Source: Deltaproteobacteria bacterium (GTDB lineage Bacteria > Desulfobacterota_B > Binatia > UBA9968). Taken from it: 6,490 nt of DNA. Both the position numbers and the translations under genes were made by a program. Location: the NCBI GenBank assembly GCA_005879255.1, contig VBKY01000471.1, forward strand, positions 1 through 6,490, given 5' to 3'. Under the pieces are notes generated by a model. That model was given only the letters and a program-made list of their open reading frames with translations, did not search any database and was not told where the DNA came from. Shown in pieces: positions 1-6,319 of this stretch (position 1 is its first letter; every line of letters starts with the position of its first letter).

Positions 1-274
1 CCCAGATAGTCTCAGGTAATGGAAAGTCATCTTGTTTCCGAACACGCTGGTCGGAAGCAGACCACATAAATGGAAAGTAGACGGAGTGGTCACCGACATG
101 CTTCCCGCTGTATAGGCTAAAGTAGGTCCCCCCTTCAAAAGTCGCTGCGGGTGTTTCGAGGTTGTACCAATGGCCACGTGCAAGGAGACTGGAAATTTTG
201 CGAAGGCGTCCTTGTTCCTGAAGCTGATGAAAAACTGGCAAGTTCACAGCGTCGAATTGTAAGATGACAATCAT
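1..274 (-). CDS. Alkaline-phosphatase-superfamily (type I phosphodiesterase/pyrophosphatase-like) hydrolase, N-terminal part
   Basis: An open frame runs from ATG at 274 to the window edge, 91 codons with no stop; the C-terminus lies outside. The protein begins MIVILQFDAV, a beta strand followed by an aspartate (residue 8), as in the first metal-binding strand of this superfamily. Residues 41-70 carry TPAATFEGGTYFSLYSG and then VGDHSVYFPF, resembling the segment of type I phosphodiesterases that holds the nucleophilic threonine, a (T/S)G turn and a following histidine. T45 is my best guess for the nucleophile, with T50 as the alternative. There is no signal peptide, so a cytoplasmic site is likely. 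It starts 15 bases after the oxidoreductase stop, which suggests co-transcription. By family it would hydrolyse a phosphoester or phosphodiester; the substrate is unknown. I am fairly sure of the superfamily and unsure of the reaction. Confidence 0.75.
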   Translation of the reverse strand, partial: MIVILQFDAVNLPVFHQLQEQGRLRKISSLLARGHWYNLETPAATFEGGTYFSLYSGKHVGDHSVYFPFMWSASDQRVRKQDDFPLPETIW

Positions 275-285
275 GAATCCGGTAA

Positions 286-291
286 CCACCT
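286..291 (-). promoter_or_regulatory. Possible Shine-Dalgarno for the phosphatase-like gene
   Basis: AGGTGG on the minus strand overlaps the TAG stop of the upstream oxidoreductase and ends 11 bases before the ATG at 274. The spacing is slightly long, but it is the best ribosome-binding match there and supports translation of the downstream gene from the same transcript. Confidence 0.4.
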
Positions 292-1213
292 ATGCTTTGG
301 TTGAACTCACTGAGCGCGAAACTCCGCCCATCGCTCCTGAATGCCGAACGGCCTCAATTGTTGACATTACAGCTAATCCATCAGCGGTCGTGGCCAGAGG
401 CGACCCGTCTAACCTCCCGCGTACGGCACGGCCAAAGGCCTCAAGCTGGGCAACCATTGGCCTCACAAGGGGATTCTCTCGATTCGGTTGGAATCTGGCT
501 ACTATTCCTGGAAGAAGGCCGCCGCATTTATAGAAACCGGTCATACGTCCGCGAGCGCATTTCACCTCAAAGCGTTCACGGTAGGGGGTGTTGTTCGAGC
601 ACGAAATCGTGGCGTTTCCCCGCTCTAATCCTATTTCAAATTCAGCGCGACGCTCTTGCAGTGAAAGAGCGCGCGCCCATAGGATTTCGCTGCCCGTGAG
701 CCAGCGGGCGAGATCAATGAGGTGCGGCCCCAGGTCAAGAAGCGCATCATCCTGCATATCAAAAGGCTTCCAGGCAGCTTTTCGGTAATGTAGCTCCAGC
801 CGCAAGTGAATGTCGCCATCACGAGGTACCTTTTCCTTGAGTTTTCTGATACCAGGCTCAAACCGGCGATTGAACGCGATCCACGGGGAGGGATCCAGAG
901 CATGAACAGCACTCGCTTCTCCGACATTCAGGCCGGGGGGTTTTTCCACGAGGGCTGGCAAGCCTGCTTCAGCAGCACAGCGGGCATCTGCCACATGAAA
1001 CCGAGTAGGAGTCGAAATAATCAGTGCGTCAATGCGACCTGCATTGATTAACGCGTGAATGCTTTCATGCGCCGGCACTTCGGGTGCGACTTCCTTGCAG
1101 CGCGTTTGATTAATGTCTACAACACCCGCGAGCTTCACCCCCATCGCCTGTCGAAATGCCGGCAAATATCCAAACTCCGCCACACGACCGCAACCCACAA
1201 GTCCAATTCGCAT
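290..1213 (-). CDS. Gfo/Idh/MocA family NAD(P)-dependent oxidoreductase
   Basis: The protein has 307 residues from ATG at 1213. The N-terminus MRIGLVGCGRVAEFGY is a Rossmann dinucleotide-binding loop (GxGxxA, residues 7-12), with D33 at the end of strand 2 placed to bind the adenosine ribose. ISTPTRFH lies at 66-73, and the family's EKP motif, which carries the conserved catalytic-site lysine, is at 90-92. FNRRF (114-118) and DLGPHLIDLARWL (160-172) match the substrate-side motifs. The family oxidises or reduces sugars, often nucleotide sugars, and among GT genes a sugar-precursor role is the natural inference; the exact substrate cannot be read. The frame is also open upstream. An in-frame ATG at 1255 with a close AGGA is an alternative start, but starting at 1213 puts the GxGxxA loop at the usual distance from the N-terminus. 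The gene is intact and ends in TAG. It follows GT4-C by 124 bases. Confidence 0.9.
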   Translation of the reverse strand: MRIGLVGCGRVAEFGYLPAFRQAMGVKLAGVVDINQTRCKEVAPEVPAHESIHALINAGRIDALIISTPTRFHVADARCAAEAGLPALVEKPPGLNVGEASAVHALDPSPWIAFNRRFEPGIRKLKEKVPRDGDIHLRLELHYRKAAWKPFDMQDDALLDLGPHLIDLARWLTGSEILWARALSLQERRAEFEIGLERGNATISCSNNTPYRERFEVKCARGRMTGFYKCGGLLPGIVARFQPNRENPLVRPMVAQLEAFGRAVRGRLDGSPLATTADGLAVMSTIEAVRHSGAMGGVSRSVSSTKA

Positions 1214-1337
1214 GGGATCTTTATGATCCGACTTCGTTAGCGGAGCGATCTGCATGAGTCCTGATAGCTGAATCTGTCCTACCGGCGAACTGTCTCTAGA
1301 GCGCTCGATCTGTGACGTGCTTGCCCACCTTTCCTGA

Positions 1338-2579
1338 CTAAGCCTCCTGAAGATTCGCCGCGACGCGTTTATCGGCTCTCGCCGCCGCAAGCTGTTCGAC
1401 AAGTTCTAAGTAGCGTTTAATATGAACCTCTGCGCACCATTTTCGCTGCAGTGCTACGTACCCGCGTCGTCCTATCTTCGCCCGCAAATTCGCATCGCCC
1501 ATTAACTGATCCATGGCGTTCACAAGTTCTTTCTCTGTGTCGAATACGAACCCGGCACCGCTTTCTTCAATGATCTTTGGCATCCCTCCCCTATTTCTCA
1601 CGATCACGGGAGTCTCCTGTGCGAATGCTTCAAGGATGACGATTCCAAACACTTCGAACCATAGAGAGGGAACGATGGTTGCCACGGCCTGCTGGTAAAG
1701 GATGCGGAGTTGCTCACCTGCTTGGTACCCTAGGAACTTGATGTTTGGAGATCCCTGAGCCATTCGGCGAAGGACCGGCTCGTAATCGCCCAACCCAACA
1801 ATCCATAGTTGGGCTTTTTCGTAACGGCGAAAAATCGGAAGAAGCTCCTGAAGCCCCTTAGATTTGACCAACCGCCCGACGAAAAGAAAATAAGGAGTCT
1901 CGGCAATAGATTGGCGAGGCGGAATATCGTGCCGCTCCCAGCGGGAGGTGAAGTACGGCAGTTCTACTACAGGAATTTTGAGACCCGTCTCGAGGTGCTT
2001 GTTCATTGTGAACTCACTAGGAGCAAGGAACAGATCAACTTGCTTCACAGCCTGCTGGATCATTTTCGTGTACCGCCAGAGCTGCGGGGGACGCGCATGA
2101 GCGAGCGTGCACGACAAGCACTGTTTGTGAATGCAAACTTCGTGATTAAATTTGAACAGCAAATGGGTTGGACAGATCAGCCAGTACTCATGGAGAGTAT
2201 AGAGTTTGACTGCCTGACCATAATAGAGAATCTTGGGCCCGCCAATCAATGAGATATTGTGGTAATGGATGACATCAAAAGGTTTCTCAAGAATTTTCTT
2301 GATTTTGAAAGACTTTAACATCGGCCGGCCTGTCTGATGAGTTGCGAGCGGAGACAAAACACCGAACCGACTATTCAGTGCGTGGACCGTTACATTAGGA
2401 TGATTGTGGTCGGTTATTGACGATGTTCGGCGAGCTAAGACGTTATAAGTATCTCGGCAATGAACAACCTATACCTGGTGTCCACGTTTTGCTAGCTCAT
2501 TGGACAGTTGCTGCACATAGACACCGTCTCCGCCAAATGCATACGGCGGGTAGAAGGTGGTGATCATGCAAAAACGCAT
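1338..2579 (-). pseudogene. GT4-C: family 4 glycosyltransferase interrupted by an in-frame TAG
   Basis: One frame of 414 codons runs from ATG at 2579 to TAG at 1340-1338. It is broken only by TAG at codon 37 (2471-2469). The N-terminus MRFCMITTFYPPYAFGGDG is the glycine-rich acceptor-side loop of GT-B enzymes. After the stop the frame continues with VVHCRDTY, NVTVH, DVIHYHN (102-108), HEYW (130-133), a cysteine cluster around 136-157, FVGRLVKSKGL (233-243) and the EX7E donor-site motif EVFGIVILE (E309, E317). Length and motif order are normal for GT4, so without the TAG it would be a complete enzyme moving a sugar from a nucleotide sugar to an acceptor at the membrane or in the cytoplasm. Sister copy GT4-B has aspartate at the TAG position; a single GAG-to-TAG change would explain it. 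TTG at 2357 could start a 339-residue product, but that would lack the N-terminal loop. It starts 27 bases after the methyltransferase stop, in the same frame. Confidence 0.85.
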
Positions 2580-2606
2580 ACAGGGAATGCTCGTGGAAGA
2601 TGCCGA

Positions 2607-3632
2607 TTATTTTTTAATGCAGATGACGTGGAACAATGGGCCGAAAAAATAGACCAGCCATTTGAGCAGCAGGCGCTCCTTCAGCGCGTGATAAATCGGC
2701 ACAGCGCAGCGCGCCCACGCCGGCAGACGCGCCGTGTGTTCAGAAGGTAAAGTGGGAGCTACAATGTGCCACCGATCGAACGGTGTTTGCGCAACGAGTC
2801 GGCGCATTTCGAACCAATTGAGCAGGCTGATATTTTGATACGGAACTTTCCGCACGAGCCGTACATAAAGAGTACGCCAAGCTTTCGGCAAAAAACCTAC
2901 CCCCCAAAGATTGACGTGTGGCTCCGGTGTTAGGCTCCAGCGATTCGGCGTCGCCAGAAACAGTGCGCCACCTGGGACCAACACGCGATGTGTTTCACGC
3001 ATAACTTCCAGCTGTTCGTGAACGTGCTCAATGACATCGCTGCCGACGACAATATGAAATGAATCGTTAACAAAAGGAAGAAACTCGGCGGATGCACAGA
3101 TCACCAGCGCTTCCCGACCGGTTTCCTCAAGCTGTTTCTTGGCCAATACCGAGCGGGGCATGCTGATGTCCAACCCAACGACAGAGCGAAAGACCTGAGC
3201 CGCTGCGACAAGGAACTCGCCGGTCCCACAGCCTATTTCGAGGAATTGCCCTTGGCGGGGTAAAGCTGTGATTTGTTCAAGTTCAGCCAGGGAACTTTGT
3301 GCACGAAGGACAGCGCTCAGCATATGAACTCGGCGCTTTGCCACAACATCAGGTGGCACAGCAGGCCTTAGGCTTGCATACAAATCGACGAGTTCCGCAA
3401 ACGACGCGTTAGAATATTCAGCCTCAAGACGTTCGGTCCAAGCATGTTCCATCTCTGACTCGAACAACCCGTCCGGCCATACACGGAAGTCTGGAATCCC
3501 CAGCGTCACGCGACAGACCCGCTGATCGCGCACACAGAAATAACCTCTCGATCCATGCTGCAATCGACCCTTACAGATCGGACAAGCAAACTCTATTACG
3601 ATTGGCTCAGACAATTCGACATCTGGTTCCAT
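2607..3632 (-). CDS. Class I SAM-dependent methyltransferase with N-terminal Trm112-like zinc ribbon
   Basis: This is an intact 341-residue protein. Residues 15-49 form a small zinc-ribbon-like segment: CPIC at 17-20, further cysteines at 33 and 40, and the closing GIPDF at 45-49, as in Trm112/YbaR-type modules fused to methyltransferases. The catalytic domain follows. FLEIGCGTGEF (130-140) is SAM motif I, VVGLDIS (151-157) supplies the acidic residue D155 for the SAM ribose, ASAEFLPF (180-187) is the adenine-side motif, and DVIEHV (199-204) is the typical post-II motif. The C-terminus is hydrophobic (LLKWLVYFFGPLF), perhaps for membrane or lipid contact. Enzymes of this type methylate sugars, lipids or secondary metabolites; the acceptor here is unknown. 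ATG at 3632 directly abuts the TAG of the preceding gene tail, so translational coupling to a gene now mostly lost is likely. It reads cleanly between two damaged GT genes. Confidence 0.9.
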   Translation of the reverse strand: MEPDVELSEPIVIEFACPICKGRLQHGSRGYFCVRDQRVCRVTLGIPDFRVWPDGLFESEMEHAWTERLEAEYSNASFAELVDLYASLRPAVPPDVVAKRRVHMLSAVLRAQSSLAELEQITALPRQGQFLEIGCGTGEFLVAAAQVFRSVVGLDISMPRSVLAKKQLEETGREALVICASAEFLPFVNDSFHIVVGSDVIEHVHEQLEVMRETHRVLVPGGALFLATPNRWSLTPEPHVNLWGVGFLPKAWRTLYVRLVRKVPYQNISLLNWFEMRRLVAQTPFDRWHIVAPTLPSEHTARLPAWARCAVPIYHALKERLLLKWLVYFFGPLFHVICIKK

Positions 3633-3710
3633 CTATTGGCTCGGTTTTGCAGCTCTGATTCCAATCAAGACCTCGTAATCCGGATCTAAATCATCGCGCT
3701 CGTCTTAATC
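3633..3710 (-). pseudogene. Orphan C-terminal tail of a lost gene, abutting the methyltransferase
   Basis: In a frame different from GT4-B, the bases before the methyltransferase read DERDDLDPDYEVLIGIRAAK, then PSQ and TAG at 3635-3633, immediately followed by ATG. The segment is preceded in frame by MD and a TAA at 3707-3705. The acidic run and the YEVLIGIRA strand look like the genuine end of a coding sequence, possibly a methyltransferase, which often ends in such a strand; that assignment is a weak impression. It overlaps the last codons of the GT4-B frame. I infer it is the surviving 3' end of a gene whose body was removed by the deletion that truncated GT4-B. Confidence 0.35.
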
Positions 3711-3913
3711 CATTTCCTCGGGTGATCCTCATTAGTTTTCATGGGCGAACGTCTGGCCAAACGATAGGCGTCAATACAGTGGATCACGTCGACCGTATGT
3801 CCGCGACGCGCCAGGGCGTTAGACAAACGCTGTACAAAGATCCCGTCCCCGCCGAGGTTATAAGGCGGATAGAAGGTCGTAATCATGCAAAAGCGAAGCG
3901 GCCTGTCCGTCAT
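3686..3913 (-). pseudogene. GT4-B: truncated N-terminus of a family 4 glycosyltransferase
   Basis: ATG at 3913 opens a 75-codon frame ending in TAG at 3688-3686. Its first 57 or so residues are a near twin of GT4-A and GT4-C: MTDRPLRFCMITTFYPPYN, GGDGIFVQRLSNALARRGH, VDVIHCIDAY and EDHP. After EDHP the homologues continue with NVTVH; here the frame instead gives RKWIKTSAMI and stops. Everything that makes a GT4 active, the rest of the acceptor domain and the whole nucleotide-sugar domain with EX7E, is missing. This is therefore a remnant, not a short gene. Upstream TTG/GTG-type starts exist in the frame, but homology begins at MTDRPL. It is the best in-window reference for what GT4-A lost and for the residue at the GT4-C TAG. 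Confidence 0.8.
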
Positions 3914-4016
3914 ACTGTGCTGTGCTCTGATACTGCAGGCGGTTGAACGAACATTGTTGGTCAGAGTCTCGCTCGAAGAGAAGCTCACGAAGCGATGTTA
4001 GAGTATTTCGCTATTG

Positions 4017-4735
4017 TTAGACTGAGGGTGGCGAGCGTAGATATAGGGGCTTTAGTTTGCCTGAGGCGCTCCAGATGGGCTCCGCCCGGTCGGCCGAAAC
4101 GTCGCCCCGCCTAAGATACTAACGATTGTCTCGATCACCTCATTTTCACAGCAAGCTTGATGTTAGGGCTGACCCGCACGGTTAGGCGTGACAACCCTTG
4201 GTCATCTTCCTCTTCGCACAGTTGGTAATCCAACGGACTGCCCCTGAACCGCGCGGGTAACGTCTCTTCCAGGATGGGAAGCATTTCGTCCCCGATCAGA
4301 GTGGCTCCTTCGCTGGTCAACTTGCCGTAGCTACCGATATGACTCAAATGCTCCGTGTAACCCAACTTTCCAGCGGGCAGTCGCAAGACCGCTTTTCGAT
4401 GACGCCGTAGTCGCCGCTTTCGACATTGAGCATGACTTTGCGGGCGGCCAGAGACAAAGTCATGAAATAGAAGGCTTTAAGATTAGTCTCCATTTCGGCT
4501 CTCTGAAGCGGGCACGGAAGGAGAACAAAGCTGTCTCTAAAAGGTGCAGCCTGTCACTGTTGAAAGGTTGGGCGCATCCCGCGGCGATCGGCCCGGCTTC
4601 GGCAAAAGCATAAGTCGGAACGTAGCGCGCGCCCGTCTCAGCTATCAGTCTGATCTTAAGAGGAGTAATTCTCTCCCCTGCGCCGCAGAAAATAATCCCT
4701 GTAAGATCTAATCCCTGCTCGCGGGCACTCTCAGC
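4017..4735 (-). pseudogene. 3' half of a phenylacetate-CoA-ligase/F390-synthetase-like adenylating enzyme, multiply frameshifted
   Basis: Homology to the PaaK-like branch of the ANL superfamily can be followed only by changing frame. The first frame reads AREQGLDLTGIIFCGAGE, then ITPLKIRLIAETGARYVP and YAFAEAGPIAAGCAQP, the core containing the adenylation Y-x-x-x-E-type motif; it runs to TGA at 4462-4460. The second reads ETNLKAFYF and KVMLNVESGDYGVIEKR, then CDCPL, and stops at 4346-4344. The third reads GKLGYTEHLSHIGSYGKLTS and later LDYQLCEEEDDQGL, and stops at 4137-4135. The fourth reads NEVIETIVSILGG. The fifth reads GDVSADRAEPIWSASGKLK and ends in TAA at 4019-4017. Switches fall near 4490-4530, 4375-4385, 4135-4150 and about 4100. 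The N-terminal half is absent, replaced by a GT N-terminus. The intact family activates carboxylic acids as acyl-adenylates or CoA thioesters; this copy cannot be functional as written. Confidence 0.72.
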
Positions 4736-4864
4736 GCCCGGTCAGCACTGTAGGCTCCCAACCATGGGCGGCAGGTATCGGCACCACCTGCCGGCGCGGA
4801 CACTCCAGCCAATGGGGCCGGAAGGTGGAAAGGGATTGGCGATGACCAGCAGCTTGTTCGCCAT
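4731..4864 (-). pseudogene. N-terminal fragment of a second type of family 4 glycosyltransferase (NPFPP type)
   Basis: ATG at 4864 begins MANKLLVIANPFPPSGPIG, then VRAGRWCRYLPP, and reaches TGA at 4744-4742. Shifting one base within CTGCCGCCCATGG restores AHGWEPTVLTGR, ending at TGA 4733-4731. Together this is the well-known GT4 opening: a hydrophobic strand, NPFPP-x-G loop, RYLP helix and GWEPTVLT strand. It differs from the MITTFYPPYN group in this window. About 43 residues survive, with one frame change, before the sequence becomes the adenylating-enzyme remnant; in the ATG frame the two run on across one TGA. I see no clear ribosome-binding site. A deletion between two adjacent co-oriented genes would produce exactly this join. 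Confidence 0.65.
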
Positions 4865-4907
4865 AGCTGAGGATGATCTAATTTCGCGAGTATCCACCCG
4901 GTAAGCT

Positions 4908-4969
4908 GGCTAAGTTGCCCCCGAGCATCCCAAAGAAGAGCAATACAAGACACTAAACGGCTAAGTTGC
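4908..4969. repeat. 11-base direct repeat, 51-base period
   Basis: GGCTAAGTTGC occurs at 4908-4918 and again at 4959-4969 on the plus strand. The second copy covers the inferred natural stop of GT4-A; the first lies in the short spacer before the NPFPP-type GT fragment. Such a pair could be the trace of a local duplication, but it is short enough to be chance. Confidence 0.3.
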
Positions 4970-6124
4970 TTTCTGTGCGATCACCGAGCGGCCGCGAGAC
5001 GCCGCGATCTCATCGTTTGTTCGAGAGCCTTGTGACCGGCCGCGCCCAAGCGATCACGGTAGCAGGAATCGTTTAGTAACTGGTCCATGGCCGTGAGCAA
5101 TTCTTGATCGGTGTCATACTCTAATCCGCCGCCGCTATCTTGAATGATCTCCGGCATTCCGCCGATGTTTCTTACAATAACAGGTGTTTGCTGCACAAAG
5201 GCCTCAAGAATGACTAGAGCAAATATTTCAAAAGAGAGCGACGGCACGACAAGCGCCGTCGCATTCCGGTAAAGTTCCTGCAACTCGTCTTTGGTCCTGT
5301 AGCCAAGGAATCGAACGTTGTCGGTTCCTTTGGCTAACCGCCGTAGTTGGGGCAGGTATCCGCCGTCGCCCGCGATCCACAACTGTGCCTTCTGATACCG
5401 GCGAAAAACTGGGATAAGCGTTTGCAGTCCTTTAATCTTTTCCAATCGCCCGACAAACAAAAAATAGGGTTTTTGTTCTGGCTCATGTTGAGGTCGTCGG
5501 AGCGGCAACGCAGCCCCATTCCCCGCGCCCGGAATAAAATGAGATATATGTACAATTCGTGCATCCAGTCCCATTCGGTGGTGGATCTCTTTGCTAAAGC
5601 GGCTAGGAGCAATAAATGCGTCAACATGTTGGATTGCGGACTGCATTATGCCCGACTGCCGCCACCACTGGGGCGGACGCTTGTATATAAGTCCGCAGGT
5701 GAAGCAATCCCGCTGTGTGCAGGCGGCGCGATTGAATCTAAAGAGCACATGAGTCGGACAAACCAACCAGTACTCATGCATCGTGTAGAGCTTAATACCG
5801 GTGCCGTATTCCAGGATCTTTGGTCCACCGACCAGAGAAATATTATGATAGTGGATGACGTCAAAACCTTTGTCTAAAATATCGCGGAGACGATGCGACT
5901 TGAAATAAGGCGAACCCGTCTGTTGTGTGGCTAATGGAGAAAGATAACCGAATGGGCTTTTAAGCCCGTGGACCGTTACGTTCGGATGATCCTCATACGA
6001 CTTTGCTGGCTCATCCACGGCGCGCCAATTCGTTACACAACCGCTGCACATAGATTCCATCCCCGCCAAAATTGTAGGGCGGATAGAAGGTCGTGATCAT
6101 GCAGAAGCGTAGCGGCCTATCCAT
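4961..6124 (-). pseudogene. GT4-A: family 4 glycosyltransferase with internal deletion, frameshift and damaged 3' end
   Basis: ATG at 6124 opens MDRPLRFCMITTFYPPYNFG, GGDGIYVQRLCNELARRG, and hits TGA at 6013-6011. The next frame then reads DEPAKSYEDHPNVTVHGLK and continues as a good GT4 through DVIHYHNIS, HEYW, a cysteine cluster, FVGRLEKIKGL and EX7E (EIFALVILE). Against GT4-B, about 16-18 residues (the HTVDVIHCIDAY block) are missing between RRG and DEP, and the frame is lost with them. A second break lies near 5014. The frame ends ALEQTMRSRRLAAAR with TGA at 4981, while the neighbouring frame gives DEIAASRGRSVIAQKAT and TAG at 4963-4961, which looks like the natural C-terminus with about 15-20 residues missing before it. 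The closest relative in the window is GT4-C. The first base after EX7E-F is A rather than the usual G codon, giving FAxV for FGxV. Without both repairs no full enzyme can be made. Confidence 0.83.
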
Positions 6125-6144
6125 TATCACCAACGAAGCAAGAA

Positions 6145-6306
6145 CTAATTGGCAGCACCGGTTTTCGGAACCTGCCAGTAATTAAACCGACGGAAAGGAG
6201 AACTGCTTTCGGATGAGTCCGCTAACTCGGCAGAATCTACTTTCAGACGCAAATGGAAAACGACAACTCTAGCGGTGAGAACAATTGCTGACGACGCAAC
6301 AGAATT
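6145..6306 (-). other. Possible orphan C-terminus in the spacer between the thioesterase and GT4-A
   Basis: Between TGA (6309-6307) and TAG (6147-6145) there are 53 open codons with no ATG. The translation has a hydrophobic part (SSAIVLTARVVVFHLRLK) followed by a soluble tail ending FRRFNYWQVPKTGAAN. Its composition resembles the end of a real, perhaps membrane-associated, protein, and neighbouring gaps in this window demonstrably hold gene ends. No family is recognisable, and a 53-codon open stretch can arise by chance. If it is not a remnant, the 195-base spacer 6125-6319 holds nothing else I can name: no clear terminator and no convincing promoter. Confidence 0.22.
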
Positions 6307-6319
6307 TCAAAAGGTACTG

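Noticed and set aside
121..140. Suspected frameshift in the phosphatase-like gene at a G run
   Set aside because: Recounting gives six C on the plus strand, so GAA GGG GGG ACC stays in frame and the 91 codons to the window edge are continuous.
1214..1402. N-terminal extension of the oxidoreductase, with the open frame reaching back to 1402 over the end of GT4-C
   Set aside because: The extra residues (for example SLRRREPINASRR) resemble no part of the family and overlap GT4-C coding sequence. The dinucleotide loop sits at the normal place when starting at 1213. An AGGAGG at 1342-1347 has no start codon at suitable distance.
264..2252. Plus-strand open frames of 60-176 codons here and at 2508-2750, 3722-3946 and 5347-5877
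   Set aside because: All lie opposite convincing minus-strand coding sequence, and their translations show no domain or motif.
2469..2471. Genome-wide TAG reassignment or pyrrolysine/selenocysteine-style recoding
   Set aside because: TAG is the normal final stop of two genes in this window, no downstream recoding hairpin is evident, and the family has no conserved special residue at this position.
4708..4953. 81-codon minus-strand open frame as an independent small gene
   Set aside because: Its translation has no recognisable features, while two other frames over the same bases give clear GT4 and ligase homology.
6125..6319. Promoter or terminator in the spacer after the thioesterase
   Set aside because: A TTGAAA-like hexamer and a short GGTT/AACC inverted pair are present, but there is no matching -10 element, strong stem or T run.
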